Part shown: piece by piece, positions 14,608 through 23,290 of the stretch
Layout: each line of letters starts with the position of its first letter
Numbering within the stretch: the first letter of the stretch is position 1
Origin: Streptomyces sp. NRRL WC-3742
Lineage (GTDB): Bacteria > Actinomycetota > Actinomycetes > Streptomycetales > Streptomycetaceae
Reading direction: 5' to 3'
DNA: 64,000 bases
Assembly (NCBI RefSeq): GCF_000720635.1
Contig: NZ_JOCF01000017.1
Location: 30,711 to 94,710, forward strand
Notes under the pieces: generated by a model
Seen by the model: only the letters and a program-made list of their open reading frames with translations
What the model was told of the DNA's origin: nothing
Database searches by the model: none
Program-made: the position numbers and the translations under genes

Positions 14608-15630
14608 CTAGAAGTCGTCGTCGAAGGACACAGAGCCCTCGACGGCCACCTGGTACGCCGACACCCGGCGCTCGAAGAAGTTCGTCAGCTCCTGGACGTT
14701 CTGCAGCTCCATGAAGCCGAACGGGTTGCTGGACCCGTACCGGATCGGCATGCCGAGCCGCGCGAGACGCTGGTCGGCAACAGCCTGGAGGTACTCCCGC
14801 ATCGACGCGGTGTTCATGCCGGGCAGACCCTCACCGCACAGGTCCTGGGCGAACTGGAGCTCGGCCTCAACCGCCTCCTCCAGCATCTCCGTGACCTGCT
14901 TGGCCATCTCCTCGTCGAAGAGGTCGGGCTCCTCCTCGCGCACGGTGTCCACCACCGAGAACGCGAAGTCCATGTGCATGGACTCGTCGCGGAACACCCA
15001 GTTCGTACCGGTCGCGAGACCGTGCAGCAGACCCCGGCTCCGGAACCAGTACACGTACGCGAACGCGCCGTAGAAGAACAGTCCCTCCACACACGCCGCG
15101 AAGCAGATCAGGTTCAGCAGGAACGCCCGCCGATCCTCCTTGCTCTGCAGCGAGTCGATGTGGTCGACCGCGTTCATGTACTTGAAGCAGAACTGGGCCT
15201 TCTGGTGGATGGAGGGGATGTTCTCCACCGCGGCGAAGGCCGCGTTGCGGTCCTCCGGGTCCGGAAGGTACGTGTCGAGCAGCGTCAGGTAGAACTGAAC
15301 GTGCACGGCCTCCTCGAACAGCTGACGGCTCAGGTACAGCCGCGCCTCCGGGGAGTTGATGTGCTTGTAGAGGCTCAGCACCACGTTGTTCGCCACGATC
15401 GAGTCACCCGTGGCGAAGAACGCCACGAGCCGCCCGATCATGTGCCGCTCGCCCTCGCTGAGCTTGGCGAGGTCGGCCACGTCCGAGTGGAGGTCGACCT
15501 CCTCCACGGTCCAGGTGTTCTTGATCGCGTCCCGGTACCGGTCGTAGAACGACGGGTAGCGCATCGGGCGCAGGGTCAGCTCGAAGCCGGGGTCGAGCAG
15601 CATCTTCTCGCGGTCGTCGGACTGGGACAT
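14608..15630 (-). CDS. nrdB: Class Ia ribonucleoside-diphosphate reductase beta subunit
   Basis: Small subunit of aerobic ribonucleotide reductase (340 aa). It assembles the diiron-tyrosyl radical that NrdA uses to make deoxyribonucleotides. Visible ligands: ERHMIGRLVAFFATGDSIVA, then the E-x-x-H set in SRQLFEEAVHVQFY, the helix CFAACVEGLFFYGAFAYVYW, and FRDESMHMDFAF. The acidic tail SVSFDDDF is the usual NrdA-binding C-terminus. ATG 15630 overlaps the nrdA stop by one base (TGATG), giving tight coupling. The frame continues upstream, but that part lies inside nrdA. Confidence 0.97.
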   Translation of the reverse strand: MSQSDDREKMLLDPGFELTLRPMRYPSFYDRYRDAIKNTWTVEEVDLHSDVADLAKLSEGERHMIGRLVAFFATGDSIVANNVVLSLYKHINSPEARLYLSRQLFEEAVHVQFYLTLLDTYLPDPEDRNAAFAAVENIPSIHQKAQFCFKYMNAVDHIDSLQSKEDRRAFLLNLICFAACVEGLFFYGAFAYVYWFRSRGLLHGLATGTNWVFRDESMHMDFAFSVVDTVREEEPDLFDEEMAKQVTEMLEEAVEAELQFAQDLCGEGLPGMNTASMREYLQAVADQRLARLGMPIRYGSSNPFGFMELQNVQELTNFFERRVSAYQVAVEGSVSFDDDF

Positions 15631-18065
15631 CACTGGCACGCCTCGCAGGACTCGGGGTTCTCCAGGGAGCAGGCGATGGCGTCCTGTTCGGCCTGGGTCA
15701 TGGTGGGGGTGTTCACCGGAACCGGCGCGGGCGCGGCGGCACGCGCGGCGCCGGAGGCGGCCTGGGCGATGCGGGTGGCCGGGCGCGAGCGCAGGTAGTA
15801 GGTGGTCTTGAGGCCCACCTTCCACGCGTAGGCGTACATCGAGCTGAGCTTGCCGATGGTGGGCGCCGCCATGAAGAGGTTCAGCGACTGGCTCTGGTCG
15901 AGGTACGGCATGCGGGCCGCGGCCAGGTCGATCAGGGCGCGCTGCGGCAGCTCCCACGCGGTGCGGTACAGGGAGCGCACCTCGGCGGGCAGCCAGCTCA
16001 GGTCCTGCACCGAGCCGTTGGCGTCGCGCAGGGAGTCGCGGGTCTGCTGGTCCCAGACGCCGAGGTCCTTGAGCTCGCGCACCAGGTACGGGTTGACCTG
16101 GAGGAACTCACCGCTCAGCGTCTCGCGCTTGAACAGGTTGGACACCTGCGGCTCGATGCACTCGTACACGCCGGCGATGGAGGCGATGGTCGCGGTCGGG
16201 GCGATGGCGAGCAGCAGCGAGTTGCGCAGCCCGGTCTCGGCGATCCGCGCCCGCAGCGCGTCCCAGCGCGAGGCCCACTGCGGGGCGGCCGACGGGAAGT
16301 GATCGATGTGCAGCTCGCCGCGCGCCGCACGGGTCTCGCCGTACGCCTCGTGGCGGCCGAGCTGCTCGGCCAGGTCGGCGGAGCGCTCGTACGCGGTGAG
16401 CATGATGCGCTCGGCGATGAGGGTGGACAGCTTCGCGGCCTCGGCCGAGTCGAAGTCGATCCGCAGCTTGAAGAAGACGTCCTGGAGGCCCATCACGCCC
16501 AGGCCCACGGGCCGCCAGCGGGAGTTGGACGTCCCGGCCTCGGTCGTCGGGTAGAAGTTGATGTCCACCACGCGGTCGAGGAACGTCACGGCCGTACGGA
16601 CGGTGGCGTCGAGGCGCTCCCAGTCCATGGCGCCGAGCAGGTCGTCGGCCGAGGCCCCGGCAGCCACGTGCGCACCGAGGTTGACCGACCCCAGGTTGCA
16701 GACGGCGGTCTCGGAGTCGTCCGTGACCTCGAGGATCTCGGTGCACAGGTTGGAGGAGTGCACCGTACGGCCCGGCAGGGCGGTCTGGTTGGCGGCGCGG
16801 TTGGAGGCGTCCTTGAAGGTCATCCAGCCGTTGCCGGTCTGCGCGAGGGTGCGCATCATGCGGGCGTACAGGGTCTGCGCGGGGATGGTGCGCACGGCCT
16901 TGCCGGCGAGTTCGGCCTTGCGGTACGCCTCGTCGAAGTCGGCACCCCACAGGTCGACCAGCTCGGGGACGTCGGCCGGGGAGAACAGCGACCAGTCCGC
17001 GTTGGCGTTGACGCGGCGCATGAACTCGTCCGGGATCCAGTGCGCCAGGTTGAGGTTGTGGGTGCGGCGGGCTTCCTCGCCGGTGTTGTCGCGGAGCTCC
17101 AGGAACTCCTCGATGTCGGCGTGCCAGGTCTCGAGGTAGACGCAGGCCGCGCCCTTGCGCCGGCCGCCCTGGTTGACGGCGGCGACGGAGGAGTCGAGGG
17201 TGCGCAGGAACGGGACGATGCCGTTGGACTTGCCGTTGGTGCCGCGGATGAGGCTGCCGCGCGAGCGGATGCGCGAGTAGGACAGGCCGATGCCGCCGGC
17301 GTGCTTGGACAGGCGGGCGATCTGCGCGTAGCGGCTGTAGATCGAGTCCAGGTTGTCCAGCGGGGAGTCCAGCAGGTAGCAGCTGGACATCTGCGGGTGC
17401 CGGGTGCCGGAGTTGAAGAGCGTCGGCGAGGAGGTCAGGTATTCCAGGCGGCTCATCAGGCGGTACAGCTCGGCGACCTCGGCCACGGACTTCTCGTTGT
17501 CGCCGACCGCCAGGCCGGAGGCGACGCGGAGCAGGAAGTGCTGCGGGGTCTCGACGACCTTGCGGGTGATCGGGTGGCGCAGCAGGTACCGGGACTGGAC
17601 GGTGCGCAGGCCGAAGTACTCGAAGCGGTCGTCGCCCTCGGTGTCGATCAGGGCGTCGAGCGCGGCGGCGTGCTTGGCGACGAACGCGGCGGTGGTGTCG
17701 CCGATGAGGCCCTCGGCGTGGCCGACGGCGATGGAGGCGGAGAAGGAGGTCGCGCCCTGGCTGTTCGCCTCGTCGACGATCTCCAGGGCGAGCAGGCGGG
17801 CGGCCAGCTTCGAGTACTGGGGGTCCTCGGCGATCATCGACGCGGAGGCGTCCACGGCCAGCCCGCGCAGCTCGGCGAAGTCCGAGCCGGCGTGGCGGCC
17901 GCGCAGCGCGGCGGCGGCGACATGGCCCGGGTCCACCTCGGGGAGATCGGCGCTGCGGTCGGTCAGCAGCCGCAGGAGCGCACCGCCCGGGTCGGAGACC
18001 GTCGGGTCGGTGAAGGCGGTGCCGGTGCCCTGGGCGGGCAGGGTGGCTGAGGCAGCGGTGGTCAA
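15630..18065 (-). CDS. nrdA: Class Ia ribonucleoside-diphosphate reductase alpha subunit
   Basis: Catalytic large subunit (811 aa), converting ribonucleoside diphosphates to deoxy forms with NrdB. Landmarks: GLSYSRIRSRGSLI, NQGGRRKGAACVYLE, SSNLCTEILE with an active-site Cys, AVCNLGSVNL, VYECIEPQVSNLFKRETLSG, and a redox tail ending CEACQ for thioredoxin-type reduction. The start is TTG 18065, preceded by CAGGAG; the open frame extends to 18245 but that part is His/Pro/Arg-rich leader RNA sequence. Expression should be cut by B12 through the riboswitch in the leader and by NrdR at two boxes upstream. Confidence 0.95.
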   Translation of the reverse strand: MTTAASATLPAQGTGTAFTDPTVSDPGGALLRLLTDRSADLPEVDPGHVAAAALRGRHAGSDFAELRGLAVDASASMIAEDPQYSKLAARLLALEIVDEANSQGATSFSASIAVGHAEGLIGDTTAAFVAKHAAALDALIDTEGDDRFEYFGLRTVQSRYLLRHPITRKVVETPQHFLLRVASGLAVGDNEKSVAEVAELYRLMSRLEYLTSSPTLFNSGTRHPQMSSCYLLDSPLDNLDSIYSRYAQIARLSKHAGGIGLSYSRIRSRGSLIRGTNGKSNGIVPFLRTLDSSVAAVNQGGRRKGAACVYLETWHADIEEFLELRDNTGEEARRTHNLNLAHWIPDEFMRRVNANADWSLFSPADVPELVDLWGADFDEAYRKAELAGKAVRTIPAQTLYARMMRTLAQTGNGWMTFKDASNRAANQTALPGRTVHSSNLCTEILEVTDDSETAVCNLGSVNLGAHVAAGASADDLLGAMDWERLDATVRTAVTFLDRVVDINFYPTTEAGTSNSRWRPVGLGVMGLQDVFFKLRIDFDSAEAAKLSTLIAERIMLTAYERSADLAEQLGRHEAYGETRAARGELHIDHFPSAAPQWASRWDALRARIAETGLRNSLLLAIAPTATIASIAGVYECIEPQVSNLFKRETLSGEFLQVNPYLVRELKDLGVWDQQTRDSLRDANGSVQDLSWLPAEVRSLYRTAWELPQRALIDLAAARMPYLDQSQSLNLFMAAPTIGKLSSMYAYAWKVGLKTTYYLRSRPATRIAQAASGAARAAAPAPVPVNTPTMTQAEQDAIACSLENPESCEACQ

Positions 18066-18249
18066 GGCGCTCTCTCCTGGCGGCGATCGGCGGCGTGATC
18101 GGACGGGCGCCGGACCGTTCGGGGCAGGGGAGCTCGGCGCGAACGCGGAAACGCGTACGCGCGACGGTGACTCCCCGGCCCGCCCGCGAGGCCCGGAGTG
18201 GTGGTGCTGGTGCTGGCGCGGCCTCTGCGGGAGGGCCGTGGGCACGCCG

Positions 18250-18365
18250 TCGGCAGGTACTCGGACTTACGGGCACGGCTCCTGCGAGCCGCCCGCTCAC
18301 CGCTGCGGGGCAGTCCGGACTTCCACCGGGTTCCCCTGCTTCGACAGCAGGAGTGAGCATACATC
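18250..18365 (-). ncRNA. Cobalamin riboswitch in the nrdA leader
   Basis: On the minus strand the RNA reads GGGAACCCGGTGGAAGTCC, then GGACTGCCCCGCAGCGGTGA, and ends with the B12 box AAGTCCGAGTACCTGCC (bases 18268-18252). These are the conserved cobalamin-riboswitch blocks in order. In S. coelicolor nrdAB is switched off by B12 through such an element, letting the B12-dependent class II enzyme take over. About 185 nt of leader remain between the B12 box and the TTG start. Edges are approximate. Confidence 0.9.
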
Positions 18366-18404
18366 TAGTGCCAGGAATCCAATGCAGCCCCACATGTAGT
18401 GTCG
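18358..18404 (-). promoter_or_regulatory. Pair of NrdR boxes upstream of nrdA
   Basis: Two 16-bp sites, plus-strand CATACATCTAGTGCCA (18358-18373) and CCCACATGTAGTGTCG (18389-18404), share ACATsTAGTG cores exactly 31 bp apart, three helical turns. That matches the paired NrdR boxes known before ribonucleotide reductase genes. NrdR with ATP/dATP represses there. The nrdR gene is not in the window. Confidence 0.85.
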
Positions 18405-18442
18405 CGCACAGGGGTTGTTCGACCGTGTGTGCGATAGGCTGA

Positions 18443-19711
18443 TCATGCTGGAGGGTGCCATTCCTGGCCCGCACGGGCCGCGCACGGGCGCATCCGCACC
18501 GGCGTGGACCCGCCTGCCGGGGCACCCGCCGAGGCCCCCGGATTCTCCAGGCAGCGCCCCGTGTCCTGGTTCGCGAGCTGCCCGCTCGGCGTCACCCGCC
18601 ACCGCCGCCCGTAGCCCGGGGCGCAGCCGGTGAGGACGGGCGCGCCGAGGTCGGAGTCCTCCACGCAGCGCCCGCTCTGTTCGATCGTTCCGGCGTCCCC
18701 CATGGTCCAGGTCTGCGCGGGGGAGCCGTCGCAGGTGCCGGCGCCGACCGCGGCCGGATCGCCGCTCACGCGGCTGTCGAGGCAGAGCCCGGGCAGGGCC
18801 GAGGTGATCGCCCCGCTGGGCTGTCCGGCGGCCGCCTGGAACGAGAACGAGTCGCCGGCGAGCCCGGCGCCGCCCTCCCAGATCTCGAACCCGGCCTGGA
18901 CGGCGCACAGGTACGAGCCGGCCGGGACGTAGCCGCGCTGGACGGCGTCGCGGGTGAAGGCCCTCAGGTCGAGGTCGGTCACCGAGGTGGTGCTGGCGGC
19001 GGCCTCGTAGGTGATCAGGGTGTGGCTGCTCTTCTTCGGCGCCTGGAAGACGCGGTAGGAGGCGCCGCCGGCCTTCAGCTCCCCGGCCGCGTCGCCGAAG
19101 GGCGACTTGCCGTTGCCCCGCAGCCAGATCATCAGCTCGGCGCTCTCGGTGAAGGAGCAGCTGGTGCGGCTGCTGCTGTACCAGAGGTCGTACGAGACGT
19201 TGTAGACGCCCGAGTCGACCTGGGTGGTGTGCCAGCTGGTGGTCGCGTACCGCAGGTTGCCGACGGGGATGGGCAGCGGGCCCGCGCCGCCCTGGAGCGG
19301 GGTGCTGACGTACGGGTAGGCGCCGGGGCCGCGGTCGGGGTCGGTCAGGCTCTCCGGGCCGACGCCGCTGCGGGTCACCCGGAATCCGGTGGCGCCGTCG
19401 GTGCTGCTGATGCACAGGCCCCCGGTGGAGTTCCACTCGTTGGGGTTGAGCAGGAAGCGGCCGGAGTCGACGGCCTGCGAGGGGTAGCGGTTCTCCCCGG
19501 TGGAGCAGATCTCCCCGGCGGTGGCGGCCGGGAGCGGCGTGACGGCCCTGGCGGGCGTCGTGGCGGCCGCCGGGGTGCCGGGGGCGCCCTGCGGGCGGTC
19601 GCGGGGCAGGAGGACCGCGCACAGGATCAGCGCGACCACGACGGACGGCGCGAGCCACCACCACGAGCGCCGGTCCGCGCGCCCGGGGCCGGGCATGGCG
19701 GGGTTGGTCAT
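18443..19711 (-). CDS. Secreted GH12 endoglucanase with C-terminal ricin-B lectin domain
   Basis: 422 residues. The N-terminal signal-anchor (about 15-37) is followed by a Pro/Ala linker. The GH12 domain (about 68-295) has nucleophile Glu192 in AELMIWL and acid/base Glu276 in GFEIWEGGAGL. A ricin-type beta-trefoil (about 300-422) has QxW-like repeats (AQTWTM, RRWRV, QEWHP). GH12 enzymes cleave beta-1,4-glucan, xyloglucan or mixed-linkage glucan. Start ATG 19711 lies 62 bp after the GH26 gene stop, so it is the third gene of the glycosyltransferase operon; trimming or releasing the polymer made by that enzyme is a reasonable inference. The frame upstream of 19711 is not coding. Confidence 0.87.
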   Translation of the reverse strand: MTNPAMPGPGRADRRSWWWLAPSVVVALILCAVLLPRDRPQGAPGTPAAATTPARAVTPLPAATAGEICSTGENRYPSQAVDSGRFLLNPNEWNSTGGLCISSTDGATGFRVTRSGVGPESLTDPDRGPGAYPYVSTPLQGGAGPLPIPVGNLRYATTSWHTTQVDSGVYNVSYDLWYSSSRTSCSFTESAELMIWLRGNGKSPFGDAAGELKAGGASYRVFQAPKKSSHTLITYEAAASTTSVTDLDLRAFTRDAVQRGYVPAGSYLCAVQAGFEIWEGGAGLAGDSFSFQAAAGQPSGAITSALPGLCLDSRVSGDPAAVGAGTCDGSPAQTWTMGDAGTIEQSGRCVEDSDLGAPVLTGCAPGYGRRWRVTPSGQLANQDTGRCLENPGASAGAPAGGSTPVRMRPCAARAGQEWHPPA

Positions 19712-19773
19712 GGGGTTCTCGCCTTGCTGCTGCGGTGTGTCCGGCCGGTACGCGGGCCGGGTGGGGGGCGCGC

Positions 19774-21087
19774 TCACCCGTCGGAGGTGGGGGTCTTGGG
19801 CCGGGTCGCGGTGGGCGTCGGCTTCTTCGTGGGGGGTTTGGTGGTCGGCGCCGGAGGGGCCGGGGGATCGGTCGTCGGTGCGGGGGCCGGTGCGGGCGGT
19901 GGCGGGACGGTCAGCGTCGGCTCGGAGTGGACCGTCCAGGAGGTGTTGTACCGGGGCGCGGAGACGCCGTTGGCGAACGCCTCGGAGGCGGCGGGGGAGA
20001 CGGAGACCCGCCAGTCGACCTCCTTGCGCGACTCGTACCAGATCACGCCGATGATGTCGGGGTGCTGGGCCAGCTGCGAGAACATCTCGGTGATCCACTG
20101 CGCCTTGAGCCCCGAGGTGTCGGTCGCCCCGGTCTCGGTGATCACCACGGGTTTCTGGCTGAAGCCCCGCAGCTGCGCGATGGTCGGTCCGAAGATCTGG
20201 TCGAACGACTTGTACTTCTCGACGCCGGTGGTGCCGTAGTAGCCGGACAGGCCGAGCCAGTCGACGTAGTCGTCACCGGGGTAGAGGGTGCTCAGGGTGG
20301 TGGCGTTCTCGTAGTCGACGTTGGGGCTCCACACCCAGGCGACCCGGGTCGCGCCCGCCTGCTTGAAGATGTCGTGCACGTGCTTCCACGCCTGGACGTA
20401 CTGGCCCTTCTGGTTCCCGTTGGTCTGCTCGCACCACGGGTACCAGTAGCCGTTCATCTCGTGGGCGAAACGCAGCGCGACGGGGTAGCCGAGGTCCTTG
20501 ATGCCCTGGGCCCACGCCTTGATGTAGTCGTCGAAGGTGCCGTCGACGATGTGCGCGAGGGAGTACTCGGGCTGCAGGCCGCGCAGCTTGTCCTCCTTCG
20601 CCTCCTTGCGGTAGTCCCAGGGCTCCCAGGCGACCATCGGCATGATGCCGCGTTCGGCGACGGTGTCGAAGACCCGGCGGTCGAACTTCCGGTCCCACCA
20701 GCCGACCGAGAACTCCAGCACGTTCGGCTGGTGCTTGACGGCCGTGGCGAACTCGTCGAGCGGGCCGAGGTCGTACGGGCCGGGCTTCGTCATGATGCCG
20801 GTGAACGCGGTGCCCGCGGACGGGAAGCGCGGCGCCGGGGGCGGCCCGGGGGTCGCCGTCGCGGAGGGCGTCGCGCCGGGGGTGCCCGGGGCGGGGGTGG
20901 GCGTGGGCGGCGGCAGGGCCAGGGCGGCGGTCAGCCAGCTCGGCTTCGCGGTGGGGGCGCTGCCGGCGAAGGCGTACGGGTCCTGGTCGTGGTTGCGGGA
21001 GAGCCGGGGCGCGAGCACGAAGGTGTACCCGACCATCAGGGCCAGGGCGAGCAGGGCGGCGATCCGGGGGACGGTGATCCGCAGCAT
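19774..21087 (-). CDS. GH26-family glycoside hydrolase (beta-mannanase/lichenase-like)
   Basis: 437 residues with an N-terminal membrane anchor (about 8-26), a Pro/Thr/Ala-rich linker to about residue 90, a GH26 (clan A) barrel, and a Pro/Thr/Lys-rich tail. Acid/base Glu210 is in RFAHEMNGYWYPW and nucleophile Glu318 in VVITETGA; other clan features are MVAWEPWDY and VAWVWSPNVD. GH26 acts on beta-1,4-mannan or mixed-linkage glucan. Its ATG shares a base with the glycosyltransferase stop (TGATG), so the two are translationally coupled. It probably acts on the outer face on the polymer being exported. Confidence 0.87.
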   Translation of the reverse strand: MLRITVPRIAALLALALMVGYTFVLAPRLSRNHDQDPYAFAGSAPTAKPSWLTAALALPPPTPTPAPGTPGATPSATATPGPPPAPRFPSAGTAFTGIMTKPGPYDLGPLDEFATAVKHQPNVLEFSVGWWDRKFDRRVFDTVAERGIMPMVAWEPWDYRKEAKEDKLRGLQPEYSLAHIVDGTFDDYIKAWAQGIKDLGYPVALRFAHEMNGYWYPWCEQTNGNQKGQYVQAWKHVHDIFKQAGATRVAWVWSPNVDYENATTLSTLYPGDDYVDWLGLSGYYGTTGVEKYKSFDQIFGPTIAQLRGFSQKPVVITETGATDTSGLKAQWITEMFSQLAQHPDIIGVIWYESRKEVDWRVSVSPAASEAFANGVSAPRYNTSWTVHSEPTLTVPPPPAPAPAPTTDPPAPPAPTTKPPTKKPTPTATRPKTPTSDG

Positions 21088-23099
21088 CAGCGGGCCCCCC
21101 GCTCGCGTCGTCCGCCGACCCGGGCGGGCTCCCGCAGCTCCTCGAACGCGGCCTGCGCCGAGGGTTCGGCGGCTCCGGCGGCTCCGGCGGATCCACCGGA
21201 GCCCACCGGTTCGGCCGCCGCCGTACGCGGGCCCCGCTGGACGGGGACGGGCGCGGGCGCGGGCTCGGCGGCCCGTTCCGCCTCGGCCCGGGCCTCGGCG
21301 GCCCGCTGGGCCCGGGCCTCGCGGCGCGCGCCGACGAAGGAGATCACCAGCGGCGCGACGCCCGTGAACAGGCTGATCCCGGCCCAGAACCGCAGGATCC
21401 AGATGTCGTGGTGGAGCGTGAAGCTCGCCCCGAGCAGCCCGCCCGCGACGGCCGCCCACATCAGGTGCAGCCGGAACGTGGACAGGGACTCGGCGCTGCG
21501 CAGGTCCCCCTTGGCGGTGACGGCGTAGGCGAGCGGGCGGCGCAGCAGCGCCGAGATGGCGGCGGCGACGTAGACCGGCCCGGCGAACAGGGCGAGCCCC
21601 ATCCCGGCCACGCCGATCTCGCGCCGCTCGTGGGCGGCCAGGTTGAAGCGGCGCAGCCAGAGCCACAGCACGAACCAACTGCCCATGCTGGCGCCCCACA
21701 GGGCCATCCAGTGGGTGCTGTTGAGGTGGATGGAGGTGACGCCGAGGGCGAGGTAGACGGAGGTGGCGAGGCTGCCGAGGAGGGTGCTGATCGCCACGCT
21801 CGGGTAGTAGAACTGGACGAGCCCGTAGAGCACGCGCTGGCGCAGCCGCAGCCTGAGGCCCGAGCGCAGCCGGCTCCTGGTGAGGATCTCCCAGATGCCG
21901 TACGCCCAGCGCTTCTGCTGGTTGAAGTAGTCGGTCCAGGAGGTGGGGCCCTCGCCGACGGCCAGGACGTCGGGGGTGTAGACGCCCTTCCAGTGGTGGC
22001 CCGTCGCCGGGTTGGCGGTGGCCTGGACCCGCATGCTGGTGAGGTGGTCCTCGATGATCGAGTCCTGGTAGCCGCCGATCTGCTGCCAGGCGGTGGGCCG
22101 GTACAGGTGGTTGGTGCCGATCAGCAGCGGCGCGTCCATGCCGTTGCCGCCGCGCTCGACCAGGCCGGAGAAGAGGTACTGCTGCACGGAGGCGCCGTGG
22201 GCGACCCAGTTGTCGTACATGTTGCCGTACACCTGGGGGGCGACGACGAAGGCGACGTCGGGGTCGCGGAAGTAGCCGAGGGTGCGCTGCAGGAAGCAGG
22301 GCAGCGGGACGTGGTCCGGGTCCATCTGGGCCACCACGTCGTAGCCGTGCTCGTGCTCGGCGCGCCAGGAGTTGTGGTTGCCGGACTTGGTCCGGGCGCG
22401 GAACTCGCCCTCGGCCTGGTTGTACTCGGGGCGTCCCTTGCGGCTGAAGTGGTGGACGCCGAGGCGGGCGGCCATCTTCTTGACGCGGTCGTCGTCGCCC
22501 TCGTCGAGGATCCAGACGTCGACCCGGCCGTCGTACTCGATCCGCAGCATCGCCGCGAGGGTGCGCTCGACGATCTCGATCGGCTCCTTGGAGGGCACGA
22601 TCGTGGTGAGCACCGCGACCCGCAGGCCGGAGGGGGCGGTGACCGGTACCGGGTCCTTGGCGCGGAACGCGAAGACCCAGACGGCGAGGTTCTGAACCAA
22701 CCGGATGGCTTCCACCGTGATAACAGCACAGAAGCAGATTCGCGCGAGGTTGATCCGCCAGTCCGGGGACCAGCCCACGCCGGTACCGGGGATGTGCTCG
22801 GGAAGGAGCAGCCAGCCGACGAAGGCGAGGCCCGCGAGGGCGTTGACCGCCACCAGGAGGGTGGTCGTGAACGTCGCGCCGCGCGAGGAGACGGAGCGGT
22901 AGCGGACGGCGGCGCCGTCCTCGCCGGGAGTCAGTGGCCCGGCGGTCTCCGCGCAGGCGATGTAGGCGCGTTGGGCCGATGCGTTGCGTAACTCCCGCCG
23001 GACGATGCGCCGTTCGTGCCGGGCACGCGGCAGGACGCGTCCGTGGCGTCCGCGCCCCCGCTTGCCCCGGTCCGTCGTGTGCTCGTTGGTGGAGTCCAC
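21087..23099 (-). CDS. Cellulose-synthase-like processive glycosyltransferase (GT2)
   Basis: 670-residue membrane GT2 enzyme. Two N-terminal TM segments (about 78-98 and 118-143) lead to a cytoplasmic catalytic domain. This has all processive-synthase motifs: Asp199 in LDEGDD, DPDH (260-263), IIEDH (catalytic Asp351) and QQKRW (394-398). Several TM helices and an Ala/Pro-rich tail follow. It should polymerise a beta-linked hexose from UDP- or GDP-sugar and export the chain. There is no PilZ domain, so c-di-GMP control is not evident. Start GTG 23099. It heads the operon with GH26 and GH12 hydrolases. It is distinct in its neighbours from the streptomycete cslA-glxA locus, because no copper oxidase is present. 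Confidence 0.9.
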   Translation of the reverse strand: MDSTNEHTTDRGKRGRGRHGRVLPRARHERRIVRRELRNASAQRAYIACAETAGPLTPGEDGAAVRYRSVSSRGATFTTTLLVAVNALAGLAFVGWLLLPEHIPGTGVGWSPDWRINLARICFCAVITVEAIRLVQNLAVWVFAFRAKDPVPVTAPSGLRVAVLTTIVPSKEPIEIVERTLAAMLRIEYDGRVDVWILDEGDDDRVKKMAARLGVHHFSRKGRPEYNQAEGEFRARTKSGNHNSWRAEHEHGYDVVAQMDPDHVPLPCFLQRTLGYFRDPDVAFVVAPQVYGNMYDNWVAHGASVQQYLFSGLVERGGNGMDAPLLIGTNHLYRPTAWQQIGGYQDSIIEDHLTSMRVQATANPATGHHWKGVYTPDVLAVGEGPTSWTDYFNQQKRWAYGIWEILTRSRLRSGLRLRLRQRVLYGLVQFYYPSVAISTLLGSLATSVYLALGVTSIHLNSTHWMALWGASMGSWFVLWLWLRRFNLAAHERREIGVAGMGLALFAGPVYVAAAISALLRRPLAYAVTAKGDLRSAESLSTFRLHLMWAAVAGGLLGASFTLHHDIWILRFWAGISLFTGVAPLVISFVGARREARAQRAAEARAEAERAAEPAPAPVPVQRGPRTAAAEPVGSGGSAGAAGAAEPSAQAAFEELREPARVGGRRERGAR

Positions 23100-23227
23100 C
23101 AGGTCAACCCCCGTACCACCGCCTCGATCGGCAGTGGGCCTGCGCTCATAGGTTTGGCTGATGTTCAGTCAAGCTGTCTTTGCACGCGGCCCAGCATACG
23201 GGTCGTGGTCGAGCGAATACGGCCGGA

Positions 23228-23250
23228 CCCCGGTTCCCGTGGAACCGGGG
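23228..23250. terminator. Hairpin terminator after the DUF2510 gene
   Basis: 10-bp perfect stem CCCCGGTTCC (23228-23237) with 23241-23250 and a 3-nt loop, downstream of the minus-strand DUF2510 gene and upstream of the glycosyltransferase operon, insulating the two. Confidence 0.7.
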
Positions 23251-23290
23251 CGTCTCGGCAGGTGGGGCCGGGTGCGCGTCGGGAAGCCCG

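Noticed and set aside
15630..18245. Longer nrdA starting at 18245 (MPTALPQRPRQHQHHH)
   Set aside because: The extra 60 codons fall in the leader between the riboswitch and the TTG start, are unlike NrdA, and the TTG at 18065 has a good ribosome site.
18443..23099. Canonical bacterial cellulose (bcs) operon
   Set aside because: No BcsB, PilZ or GH8 gene is present and the hydrolases are GH26 and GH12, so naming it bcs would be unsupported.
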